Below the pieces are notes generated by a model, which was not told where the DNA came from, did not search any database, and saw only the letters and a program-made list of their open reading frames with translations. Below are positions 1 to 7,034 of a stretch of DNA of 13,796 nucleotides, piece after piece. Both the position numbers and the translations under genes were made by a program. The DNA comes from Planktotalea sp. GTDB taxonomy: Bacteria > Pseudomonadota > Alphaproteobacteria > Rhodobacterales > Rhodobacteraceae. The stretch covers positions 1 through 13,796 of the forward strand of contig JAHEGL010000058.1 in the NCBI GenBank assembly GCA_024645145.1, written 5' to 3'. Positions within the stretch are counted from its first letter, which is position 1, and every line of letters starts with the position of its first letter.

Positions 1-52
1 CCAGTCGCGACATTCCACTCCCATGTGCCGGTGTCCTGACCCTAGCTTTGCG

Positions 53-76
53 ATTACATGTAATTTGCAGTGCAAA
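53..76. promoter_or_regulatory. Two adjoining perfect palindromes, candidate operator
   Basis: A 12-base perfect palindrome (attacatgtaat, 53-64) directly abuts a second inverted repeat, TTTGCA-g-TGCAAA (64-76); the two share one base. They lie about 125 bases upstream of the first start codon. Paired short dyads of this kind are typical of binding sites for dimeric repressors such as TetR or GntR proteins. No regulator gene is in the window and I do not recognise the motif, so the operator role is inference. No convincing -35/-10 pair could be fixed around it. Confidence 0.35.
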
Positions 77-130
77 AGTGATTATGTTGTTATTAAACGG
101 CAGAGTCCTGGGACGCAGCGTAAATGCCTT

Positions 131-144
131 TCCAACTTGTTGGA
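131..144. promoter_or_regulatory. Dyad TCCAAC-tt-GTTGGA, candidate operator
   Basis: This inverted repeat has 6-base arms around a 2-base centre and ends 55 bases before the start codon of the oxidoreductase gene. It is the third dyad in the 200-base leader. It is too short to act as a terminator and has no T tract, so a protein-binding site is the likelier reading. The regulator is unknown. Confidence 0.3.
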
Positions 145-199
145 CTCGCTGAAATAGCTAACCCTTGGAGTCAGTTCATAATCCAAGCGGAGCCACATC

Positions 200-1231
200 A
201 TGTCACAATCCAATAGCGTAAATCGCAAATTCGTTCTCGCAGAACGTCCTGTGGGCGAACCGACAGATCAGACTTTACGACTTGAGAATGGTGATGTGCC
301 AGTGGCCGGTGCAGGGCAGATGTTGCTGCGCAATGAATACTTGTCACTTGACCCCTACATGCGCGGTCGCATGAGCGATGCGCCCTCCTATGCGGCTCCT
401 GTGGAGATTGGCGGGACCATGGTTGGCGGCACTGTTGCTGAAGTTATCACGTCTGATGTGAAGGGCTATGAGGTCGGCGATTGGGTTGTCGTGTTTGGTG
501 GCTGGCAGGATTACACGGTGTCTGATGGCACGATGGTGATCAACATGGGCAAAGACCCGCAAAACCCGTCTTGGGCGCTGGGTGTTTTGGGCATGCCGGG
601 TCTGACGGCCTGGGCAGGTTTGACGCAAATTGGCCAGCCGAAAGAAGGTGAAACGCTGGTTGTTGCTGGTGCGAGTGGCCCTGTTGGGGCGACTGTCGGT
701 CAAATTGCCAAGATCTTGGGCTTGCGCGTTGTTGGTGTCGCTGGTGGCGCTGAGAAATGTACGCATGTGGTGGATGTGCTCGGATTTGATGCCTGCATTG
801 ACTATAAGGCCGATGGATTTCGCCATGCTTTGAAAGATGCCTGTCCTAAAGGGATTGATATCTACTTTGAGAATGTCGGTGGCGCAGTGTTTGATGCTGT
901 GATGCCGCTGTTGAACCCATCTGCGCGTATCCCAGTTTGCGGGCTGATTTCGCAATATAACGCAACTTCTTTGCCAGATGGACCGGATCGCATGAGCCTG
1001 CTGATGGGTATGATGCTGCGCAAGCGTATGACGATGCGCGGGTTTATTGTGTTTGATGATTTTGGGCATCTTTATCCCGAGTTTGCCAAGCAGATGGGGG
1101 CGTGGGTCGCATCTGGTGAGATCAAGTACCGCGAAGAGATGATTGAAGGGTTAGAACAGGCGCCGGCCTCCTTCATCGGTCTTTTGCGCGGTGAAGGATT
1201 TGGCAAACGGGTGATTAAGCTGAGCGCATGA
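200..1231 (+). CDS. NADP-dependent oxidoreductase, zinc-free MDR family (CurA/prostaglandin reductase type)
   Basis: This 343-residue protein belongs to the medium-chain dehydrogenase/reductase superfamily, in the leukotriene B4 dehydrogenase/CurA/YncB branch. Members reduce the C=C bond of enals and enones with NADPH. The N-terminal segment shows the family hallmark LSLDPYMRGRM, followed by a GroES-like fold. The Rossmann domain begins near residue 150 with VAGASGPVGATVGQIAK, and the typical GIDIYFENVGG follows near residues 218-228. The Cys/His ligands of zinc-dependent alcohol dehydrogenases are absent, as expected. The start is supported by GGAG at 189-192, seven bases before the ATG. The stop overlaps the next start by four bases (ATGA), so it forms a unit with the VOC gene. 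It may remove unsaturated or reactive carbonyl compounds linked to the downstream lipid-type catabolism; the exact substrate is unknown. Confidence 0.9.
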   Translation: MSQSNSVNRKFVLAERPVGEPTDQTLRLENGDVPVAGAGQMLLRNEYLSLDPYMRGRMSDAPSYAAPVEIGGTMVGGTVAEVITSDVKGYEVGDWVVVFGGWQDYTVSDGTMVINMGKDPQNPSWALGVLGMPGLTAWAGLTQIGQPKEGETLVVAGASGPVGATVGQIAKILGLRVVGVAGGAEKCTHVVDVLGFDACIDYKADGFRHALKDACPKGIDIYFENVGGAVFDAVMPLLNPSARIPVCGLISQYNATSLPDGPDRMSLLMGMMLRKRMTMRGFIVFDDFGHLYPEFAKQMGAWVASGEIKYREEMIEGLEQAPASFIGLLRGEGFGKRVIKLSA

Positions 1232-1647
1232 AACTGAAACTGCATCACATCAATCTTTGCTCTGCCAATGTTGCCGAGATGGATCGCTTTTATCGTGACG
1301 TCCTCACGCTTGGGGATGAAGATCCCTCCGCGCTGCCACCGATCAACGAAGAGAAGGGGCTTGTGGGTGATGTGTCGTTTGTCACAGACGGCGACATTCA
1401 GATGCATCTCACGCCGCGCGATGTGCTTAATTCGTTTCGCTCTGGTCAGGTGGTGAACCCGCTAGAACGTGGACACATCGCCTACCGCACAGATGACATT
1501 CACGCCTTCATGGCGCATCTGGACGCGCAAGGAGTGCCCTATTCTGATTGGGGCAGTAACGCTGTGAAAGGGTGGCATCAGGTGTTCTTTTACGACCCCG
1601 ATGGCAATGTGATCGAGGTGCATCAGATCGTGGGAAGCACCCCCTAG
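1228..1647 (+). CDS. VOC family protein, metal-type (glyoxalase/dioxygenase fold)
   Basis: This 139-residue protein has the vicinal oxygen chelate fold of glyoxalase I, extradiol dioxygenases and fosfomycin-resistance proteins. It opens with the typical strand LHHINL, continues with a FYRDVL helix, and ends with FYDPDGNVIEVHQ. Likely metal ligands at the expected strand positions are H7, H60 (or Q58), H83 and E130, so a metal-dependent enzyme is plausible. The length suits a single pair of beta-alpha-beta-beta-beta modules. The gene overlaps the oxidoreductase by four bases and is probably translationally coupled to it. Possible roles are a lyase, an isomerase or detoxification of a reactive aldehyde; the family alone does not decide. 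It is followed by a 274-base intergenic stretch, so it probably ends this transcription unit. Confidence 0.85.
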   Translation: MKLKLHHINLCSANVAEMDRFYRDVLTLGDEDPSALPPINEEKGLVGDVSFVTDGDIQMHLTPRDVLNSFRSGQVVNPLERGHIAYRTDDIHAFMAHLDAQGVPYSDWGSNAVKGWHQVFFYDPDGNVIEVHQIVGSTP

Positions 1648-1672
1648 CGTTTATACACTCACCGCATTCGAC

Positions 1673-1706
1673 ATTGAAATCCGCTGCAAGTTGAGCGGTT
1701 GTCAAT
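1673..1706 (+). terminator. Imperfect hairpin after the VOC gene, possible weak terminator
   Basis: The inner stem is CCGCT (1681-1685) pairing with AGCGG (1694-1698) around an 8-base loop. Outer arms ATTGA (1673-1677) and TCAAT (1702-1706) extend it across a 3x3 internal loop. It starts 26 bases past the stop codon of the VOC gene, where a terminator would be expected. There is no run of T after the stem, so intrinsic termination is doubtful and it could be an mRNA-end stabiliser. The rest of 1648-1898 holds a dyad at 1811-1825 and no gene that I can support. Confidence 0.25.
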
Positions 1707-1810
1707 CGACGGCTAACATTTGGGAATTCTTCGAGGGGCGTGTCGCTTGGGAGCTGTTGATTTGATGTGGTCCTATGCTCTTCTAAAAACCTCTTCCAAA
1801 CACAAAATAG

Positions 1811-1825
1811 CGGAATGACGTTCCG
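1811..1825. promoter_or_regulatory. Dyad CGGAA-N5-TTCCG, candidate operator
   Basis: This inverted repeat has 5-base arms and a 5-base spacer. It lies about 75-90 bases upstream of the micro-ORF and the acyl-CoA ligase start, in the only sizeable gap before the degradation cassette. The placement suits control of the cassette by a dimeric repressor that responds to an acyl-CoA, as known for many TetR-type fatty acid regulators. No such regulator is encoded in the window, and the motif is too short to assign to a family. Confidence 0.25.
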
Positions 1826-1898
1826 TTCTGCGGGATTGGCAGGGGCAGATTTACTGCCTAGTCTGTTCCTGACTGCTCGTTTTCTTTGGGAGGGGAAG

Positions 1899-1925
1899 AT
1901 GGCCAAATTTCAGACAGCTCCATGA
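1899..1925 (+). CDS. Possible 8-codon leader peptide (micro-ORF) coupled to the acyl-CoA ligase
   Basis: ATG at 1899 lies three bases after a strong purine Shine-Dalgarno-like run, GGGAGGGG (1888-1895). It opens a frame that reads MAKFQTAP and stops with TGA at 1923-1925. That stop overlaps the ligase ATG (1922-1924) in the ATGA arrangement used for translational coupling elsewhere in this window. The ligase ATG has no Shine-Dalgarno of its own at normal distance. The micro-ORF may therefore load ribosomes for the ligase by termination-reinitiation. The alternative is that a small indel moved an original N-terminus out of frame. Whether the peptide is made is unknown. Confidence 0.35.
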   Translation: MAKFQTAP

Positions 1926-3628
1926 GTGCGATGACCCCAGAAGAGGCCGTGCACCATGTGATAACAACGAACCCAACGTTTGAACTTCATCAGGTCGACG
2001 TACGCGGCGTTACGTTCAAGGCATTCAAGAACATCCCGCCGACTGTGCCCGGATTGTTGTCTGCTGGATGGGCGCAGCATGGTGACGGTCAGCTGGAATA
2101 TCTGGCATATGAGGGCGAAAGCCAGACCTATGCAGAGTTCACAAGTGGTGTGAATAAATTGGCGCATGAGATGCGCGACGAGCTGGGCTTGGGACAAGGA
2201 GACCGCGTTGCCGTCGCCATGCGCAATTACCCTGATTTGCTAATGTCTGTGCTGGCCATTTCATCCATTGGCGGGATTGTTGTTTTCTTAAACGCGTGGT
2301 GGACGAGTGAAGAATTGGATTATGCCTTGCGTGACAGCGAGGCAAAGGTGGTCTTTGCAGATGGTCCGCGCATGGAGCGTTTGCAGGTTCTGAAAAACCC
2401 GCTTGGCTTAACACTGATTTCTGTGCGCGATGCCAAAGGACAGGGTGCTTATGACATAAACGCGCTGATTGAAGCGGCGCAGATGGACAGTGCCCCTGAC
2501 GTGACAATCGACACGGACGATGATTTCGCGGTGATGTATTCATCGGGTACGACAGGCGATCCGAAGGGCGTTGTGCAAACCCATCGCGGTGCGGTGAATG
2601 CTGTCTTTAGCTGGTTGCTGCAGTCTGTGGTTGCCCCGCTTGTTACGCCACCCGAGCCAGATGCACCCGAGGCTTTGCGCCCTTCCGCGCTTGTGGTCAC
2701 ACCGCTGTTTCATGTCACTGCAACGCATCCTTTGTTCCTGCTGAGTTTGCCTGCGGGTGCCAAGATTACCTTGATGCGCAAGTGGGATGCGGAAGAAGCG
2801 GTACGATTGATGCGTGACAATCAGATCACGCGGTTCCTAGGCGTGCCGACGCAATCTGCGGAACTCATGCAGGCGGCGAAAAGGATGGGAGAGACTTTGC
2901 CAGCGATGGATTATCTTGGCTCTGGCGGTGCCAAGCGACCTGGCGCACAGGTGGCGCAATTGGCCGAAGCATTTCCCAATGCAGGCGTTGCAACGGGCTG
3001 GGGCATGACAGAGACAAATGCGCTTGGCATCGGGATGATTGGCGACGACTACACGGCCCGCCCTGAGAGTGCCGGAAAACTGCATCCGCCTGTGCAAGAG
3101 CTGCGCATGTTGGATGATGATGGTAATGATGTTGCGGTGGGTGAGCTTGGTGAAATCACCGTGAAAAGCCCTGCGAACATGCGCTGCTATTTGAACAAGC
3201 CAGAGGCGACGGCAGAGACCTTGCAAGACGGGTGGCTGCGCACGGGTGATCTTGGGGTGCTCGACGCCGATGGGTATGTAACCATTCTGGATCGCAAAAA
3301 GAACATCATCATTCGCGGCGGTGAAAACATTGCGTGCCTTGACGTGGAAGGCGCACTGCACCGCCACCCTGATGTGCTGGAAGCGGCGGCGTTTTCAGTG
3401 CCTGACGCACGATTAGGCGAAGCGGTTGGTGCAGCAGTTCAGTTGAAAAACGGTGCGGCTACGACGCAAGCAGAGATGGCGCAGTTCCTTGAAGCGCATA
3501 TCGCAAAGTTCAAAATTCCCGCACATCTATGGATGCAGCACACTGCGCTCATTCGTGGGGCGACTGATAAAATTGACCGACGCGCGATTTGCGCGGTTTG
3601 TTTGGAAAATGAAGAGGCAAAAGTATGA
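1922..3628 (+). CDS. Class I adenylate-forming acyl-CoA ligase (AMP-binding protein)
   Basis: This enzyme would activate a carboxylic acid with ATP and CoA, giving acyl-CoA, AMP and PPi, the entry step of the cassette. Counted from ATG 1922 it has 568 residues, normal for fatty or aromatic acyl-CoA synthetases. Visible ANL motifs are the P-loop YSSGTTGDPKG (206-216), GWGMTET (359-365), and GWLRTGD (437-443) followed by DRKKNIIIRGGENI. In the C-terminal lid the usual GK of the A10 motif reads DK, with K550 as the presumed adenylation lysine. An upstream TTG at 1886 is in frame but has no ribosome site, so I prefer ATG 1922, coupled to the micro-ORF. ATG 1931 is also possible. The stop overlaps the next gene by four bases. 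No signal peptide is seen, so it is cytoplasmic. The substrate cannot be told from sequence. Confidence 0.9.
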   Translation: MSAMTPEEAVHHVITTNPTFELHQVDVRGVTFKAFKNIPPTVPGLLSAGWAQHGDGQLEYLAYEGESQTYAEFTSGVNKLAHEMRDELGLGQGDRVAVAMRNYPDLLMSVLAISSIGGIVVFLNAWWTSEELDYALRDSEAKVVFADGPRMERLQVLKNPLGLTLISVRDAKGQGAYDINALIEAAQMDSAPDVTIDTDDDFAVMYSSGTTGDPKGVVQTHRGAVNAVFSWLLQSVVAPLVTPPEPDAPEALRPSALVVTPLFHVTATHPLFLLSLPAGAKITLMRKWDAEEAVRLMRDNQITRFLGVPTQSAELMQAAKRMGETLPAMDYLGSGGAKRPGAQVAQLAEAFPNAGVATGWGMTETNALGIGMIGDDYTARPESAGKLHPPVQELRMLDDDGNDVAVGELGEITVKSPANMRCYLNKPEATAETLQDGWLRTGDLGVLDADGYVTILDRKKNIIIRGGENIACLDVEGALHRHPDVLEAAAFSVPDARLGEAVGAAVQLKNGAATTQAEMAQFLEAHIAKFKIPAHLWMQHTALIRGATDKIDRRAICAVCLENEEAKV

Positions 3629-4917
3629 ATACCCCTAGCGAAGCTGAGATTAGCGACTACCTCGCCAGTTCTGGCGCGGCCGCTTGGGATGTGCCGGGGC
3701 TCCCTGCCGGCACTCCCAAGCGCGAAATAAAACGCGTTGGCATTATCGGCGCTGGCACCATGGGCGGCGGCATTGCGATGAACTTCGCGACTGCTGGCAT
3801 CCCTGTGACCATCGTTGAAACCACGCAAGAAGCGCTTGATCGCGGGCTGAAAGTGGTGCGCGGGAATTATCAACGCTCTTCCAACAAGGGCCGCTTCCCA
3901 CAGGACGAGGTCGAGGCACGCATGGATCGCTTTGATCCCCGCCTTTCTATTGCTGATCTGGCTGAGTGTGATCTGGTGATCGAGGCTGTGTTTGAAAACA
4001 TGGAGCTTAAGCGCAAGATTTTCACAGAGCTTGATAGCGTGATGAAGCAAGGTGCGATTTTGGCGACCAACACCTCTGCGCTCGATATCAACGAAATTGC
4101 GAGCATGACAAAGCGCCCCGAAGATGTGATCGGGTTGCACTTCTTCTCCCCTGCGAACGTGATGAAGCTGCTCGAGATCGTACGCGCCAAGCATACGGCC
4201 GATGATGTTGTCGCGACCTGCATGTCCCTTGCAAAAGACATCAACAAGATTGCCACGCTTGTGGGGGTTTGCCCCGGTTTCGTGGGCAACCGCATTCTGT
4301 TCGCGCGTCAGGCGCAGGCGAACAAGCTGGTGTATCAAGGCGTGATGCCTTGGGGTGTGGACGCAGCTTTGAACGCATTCGGGTTCAAGATGGGCCCGTT
4401 CCAGATGAGCGATTTGGCTGGCCTTGATATCGGCTGGTCCAAGGGCGCGAAAACCCAGAACCCCATTCGCGATGCGTTGTGTGAACTCGACCGTCGCGGT
4501 CAGAAAACCAAAGCGGGCTTTTATGACTATGACGAAAACCGCCGCCCTATTCCGTCTGATGTGACCGCAGGTATCATCCGCGATATCACTGGCGCTGAAC
4601 CGTCAAGCATGGGTCAGGACGAGATCATCGAAAATTGCATTTTCCCGATGATCAATGAGGCTGTGAAAATCTTAGAGGAAAACAAATCACAGCGCCCGTC
4701 TGACGTGGATGTGGTTTGGCTGAATGGCTACGGTTGGCCCGCAGATAAGGGCGGGCCGATGTTCTTTGGCGATATGGTCGGTGCGCAAGCGGTGCTGGAT
4801 CGTATGGAAAAACTGGGTGCTGATGATGCAGCATTCGCCCCTGCTGATACGCTGCGCAAACTCGCTGCGGATGGTGGTAAGTTTACAGAGATCGACACAG
4901 GAGGATTGAAGGTATGA
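3625..4917 (+). CDS. 3-hydroxyacyl-CoA dehydrogenase, FadB/FadJ-like without the hydratase domain
   Basis: This 430-residue NAD-dependent enzyme would oxidise a 3-hydroxyacyl-CoA to the 3-ketoacyl-CoA. The Rossmann motif [10 protein letters not shown] is at about 42-51 and TNTSAL at about 148-153. The catalytic dyad fits H172 (LHFFSPA) and E184 (KLLEIV), twelve residues apart as in human HAD, and PGFVGNRI (218-225) closes the N-terminal domain. Two C-terminal 3HCDH repeats follow, the second with the FadB-like segment [14 protein letters not shown]. The architecture equals the dehydrogenase half of FadB/FadJ with the crotonase half missing; the next gene supplies that activity. About 35 residues precede the Rossmann strand as an extra N-terminal tail. 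GAAGAGG precedes the ATG at a good distance, and the start overlaps the ligase stop by four bases. Confidence 0.93.
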   Translation: MNTPSEAEISDYLASSGAAAWDVPGLPAGTPKREIKRVGIIGAGTMGGGIAMNFATAGIPVTIVETTQEALDRGLKVVRGNYQRSSNKGRFPQDEVEARMDRFDPRLSIADLAECDLVIEAVFENMELKRKIFTELDSVMKQGAILATNTSALDINEIASMTKRPEDVIGLHFFSPANVMKLLEIVRAKHTADDVVATCMSLAKDINKIATLVGVCPGFVGNRILFARQAQANKLVYQGVMPWGVDAALNAFGFKMGPFQMSDLAGLDIGWSKGAKTQNPIRDALCELDRRGQKTKAGFYDYDENRRPIPSDVTAGIIRDITGAEPSSMGQDEIIENCIFPMINEAVKILEENKSQRPSDVDVVWLNGYGWPADKGGPMFFGDMVGAQAVLDRMEKLGADDAAFAPADTLRKLAADGGKFTEIDTGGLKV

Positions 4918-5693
4918 GCTACGAATTCATCAAGACTGAAGTAAAGGGCAACATCCTTTTGGTCACCATGAACCGCCCCGAGGTTTATAATGCAGTCCAC
5001 GTTGAGATGCACAATGAGATGGCCGATTGCTGGGACAAGTTCGCAGCCAATCAGGACCTCTGGGTGGCAGTTCTAACAGGCGCTGGCGACAAAGCGTTTA
5101 CCGCTGGCAACGATTTGAAAGCGACAGCGCAAGGCGGCAGCAAAGCCAAGATGACAGAGACGGGCTTTGCCGGTCTGTCGTCGCGCTTCGACCTGGAGAA
5201 ACCGATCATCGCCGCGGTGAACGGCTTTGCGATGGGTGGTGGGTTTGAGACGGCATTGTCTTGCGACATCATCCTTGCTTCCGAGAACGCCAAGCTCGCG
5301 CTGCCTGAAGTCAAAGTCGGGTTCTTTGCGGCTGCTTCGGGCGTGCCGCGCCTTTCGCGCTATATTGGCCGACTTGCAGCGCAAGAGATGATGCTTTCTG
5401 GCCGTACAATCGGTGCGGCGGAAGCGCTAGAAATGGGATGTGTGAACGAAGTGCATCCCCATGATCAGTTGATGGACAAAGCGATGGAGAAGGCCGAGCA
5501 ACTTTGCACAGGTTCGCCATCCGCAATCAAAGCGACCAAGCGTGTGCTCAATGATCTCGCCAAGCGCGATGGTATGGTGGAGAGTATCGCCTATTCGCGT
5601 GAAGTGCTCAAAGATCTCTCGCTGACTGAAGATTTTAAAGAGGGCGTGAATGCCTTTGTCGAAAAACGCGCCCCCAAGTGGGTGAACAAATAA
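4914..5693 (+). CDS. Enoyl-CoA hydratase/isomerase (crotonase family)
   Basis: This 259-residue crotonase-fold protein would hydrate a 2-enoyl-CoA to 3-hydroxyacyl-CoA. The oxyanion-hole region shows AFTAGNDLK (61-69), and AAVNGFAMGGGFE is at 100-112. Both glutamates used by classical hydratases align: E112 (GGGFE) and E132 (LPEV), twenty residues apart as in rat E144/E164. This favours a true hydratase over an isomerase or hydrolase. The length is the family norm. AGGAGG at 4899-4904 lies nine bases before the ATG, and the start overlaps the dehydrogenase stop by four bases. It acts with the dehydrogenase in front of it, doing the job of the missing FadB half. The C-terminus ends in the usual EDFKEGVNAFVEKR helix. 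Confidence 0.93.
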   Translation: MSYEFIKTEVKGNILLVTMNRPEVYNAVHVEMHNEMADCWDKFAANQDLWVAVLTGAGDKAFTAGNDLKATAQGGSKAKMTETGFAGLSSRFDLEKPIIAAVNGFAMGGGFETALSCDIILASENAKLALPEVKVGFFAAASGVPRLSRYIGRLAAQEMMLSGRTIGAAEALEMGCVNEVHPHDQLMDKAMEKAEQLCTGSPSAIKATKRVLNDLAKRDGMVESIAYSREVLKDLSLTEDFKEGVNAFVEKRAPKWVNK

Positions 5694-5717
5694 ATATGCC
5701 AACAGGAGGCAACACAT

Positions 5718-7034
5718 ATGTCCGATAGCAAAGATCCGACGACGCTGAACAACCTTGAAATGTCCGACAAGGCCAAGCCGCTTTTGAACGCAGTGATCAA
5801 GCATATCCGTGAGAACGTCGATCCGATAACGGAAGAATATTACAAGGCTGGCGAGGGTCGTGAAGACCGTTGGTCGCATACGCCGCGTCAGATGGAATTG
5901 ATGGAAGCGGCCAAGCAAAAGGCGCGCGATGCAGGGCTTTGGAACTTCTTCTTACCGAATGCGGAGACGGGCGAAGGTCTGTCCAACCTTGATTACGCCT
6001 ACATCGCGGCGGAACTTGGAAAGAACCCTTTGGCGTCAGAGACATTGAATTGTTCTGCGCCTGACACGGGCAACATGGAAGTGCTCGAACGCATCGGCTC
6101 GCAAAAGCAAAAGGACACATGGCTTAAGCCTTTGCTTGCTGGTGAAATCCGGTCTGCTTTCGCGATGACAGAACCTGATCGCGCCTCTTCTGATGCGAAA
6201 AACATCGGCATGACCGCTGTGCTCGAAAAGGGCGAATGGGTTCTCAATGGCGAGAAATACTACATCTCTGGCGCAGGTGATCCGCGCTGTAAGGTGATGA
6301 TTGTGATGGTGAAAACCTCACCTGATGCGGAACCTTTCCGCCAGCAAAGCCAAATCCTTGTACCGATGGATCATCCGGGTGTGGAAATCCTTGGTCCTAT
6401 GCATGTGTTCGGCCATGATGATGCGCCGCACGGCCATATGCACATTCGCTTCACCGATGTGCGCGTGCCAGAGGACAGCATTCTTTGGGGCGAAGGCAAG
6501 GGTTTTGAGATTTCTCAAGTTCGTCTTGGACCAGGCCGTATTCACCACTGCATGCGCTCTATCGGGCAAGCGGAAAAAGCGCTCGATCTGATGATTGATC
6601 GCGGTTTGAACCGTGTCGCGTTTGGCAAAAAGATCGTTGATCTAGGCAAGAACATGGAGACGATTTCCCGCGCGAAGATCGAGATTGAATCGATGCGCTT
6701 GCTGGTTCTGAAAGCCGCCAAAGCGATGGATGTGCTGGGCAATAAAGAAGCGCGCATCTGGGTGTCGATGATCAAGGCCAAAGTACCAGAGCAGGTCTGC
6801 GATATCATTGATCAAGCGATGCAAGTGCACGGCGCGACGGGTATCAGCCAATGGTCACCGCTCTCTGGCATGTACGCGCAACAGCGGACTTTGCGCTATG
6901 CGGACGGCCCTGATGAGGTGCATCACCACGTGATCGCGCGCAATGAAGTGCAGACTTACAAAGACAGCAATTCGCGCCAAGATGCGATTGCGGGCGATAC
7001 GCAAGCACGCGGTTCAGGCGGGTTCATGGGATGA
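5718..7034 (+). CDS. Acyl-CoA dehydrogenase, ACAD10/11-like
   Basis: This 438-residue FAD-dependent enzyme would introduce the 2,3 double bond into an acyl-CoA, passing electrons to ETF. The FAD/substrate segment AFAMTEPDRASSDA is followed by the central beta domain with GEKYYISGAGD. RLGPGRIHHCMR lies at 269-280 and VHGATGISQ further on. Where most family members carry YEGT with the catalytic Glu, this one reads ADGPDEVHH (395-403), as in ACAD10/11-type and related bacterial enzymes, so D396 probably serves as base. That subfamily is linked to oxygenated or branched acyl-CoAs in some organisms, but no aminoglycoside-phosphotransferase-like kinase partner is visible here. The ribosome site AGGAGG (5704-5709) is eight bases before the ATG. 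The stop overlaps the next gene by four bases. Confidence 0.92.
   Translation: MSDSKDPTTLNNLEMSDKAKPLLNAVIKHIRENVDPITEEYYKAGEGREDRWSHTPRQMELMEAAKQKARDAGLWNFFLPNAETGEGLSNLDYAYIAAELGKNPLASETLNCSAPDTGNMEVLERIGSQKQKDTWLKPLLAGEIRSAFAMTEPDRASSDAKNIGMTAVLEKGEWVLNGEKYYISGAGDPRCKVMIVMVKTSPDAEPFRQQSQILVPMDHPGVEILGPMHVFGHDDAPHGHMHIRFTDVRVPEDSILWGEGKGFEISQVRLGPGRIHHCMRSIGQAEKALDLMIDRGLNRVAFGKKIVDLGKNMETISRAKIEIESMRLLVLKAAKAMDVLGNKEARIWVSMIKAKVPEQVCDIIDQAMQVHGATGISQWSPLSGMYAQQRTLRYADGPDEVHHHVIARNEVQTYKDSNSRQDAIAGDTQARGSGGFMG

Noticed and set aside
103..172. GAGTCC (103-108), GGACTC (142-147) and GAGTC (168-172) as alternative attenuator hairpins
   Set aside because: Stems are only 5-6 base pairs with loops of 20-33 bases, there is no T tract, and no leader peptide is visible. 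Chance occurrence is likely.
1886..1921. TTG start extending the acyl-CoA ligase by 12 residues
   Set aside because: The TTG lies inside the purine-rich ribosome site itself and has no Shine-Dalgarno upstream. The extra residues do not look like a family N-terminus.
3439..4338. Minus-strand open frame of 299 codons
   Set aside because: It runs antisense across the end of the ligase and the start of the hydroxyacyl-CoA dehydrogenase, both clearly real. It has no recognisable motif or ribosome site.
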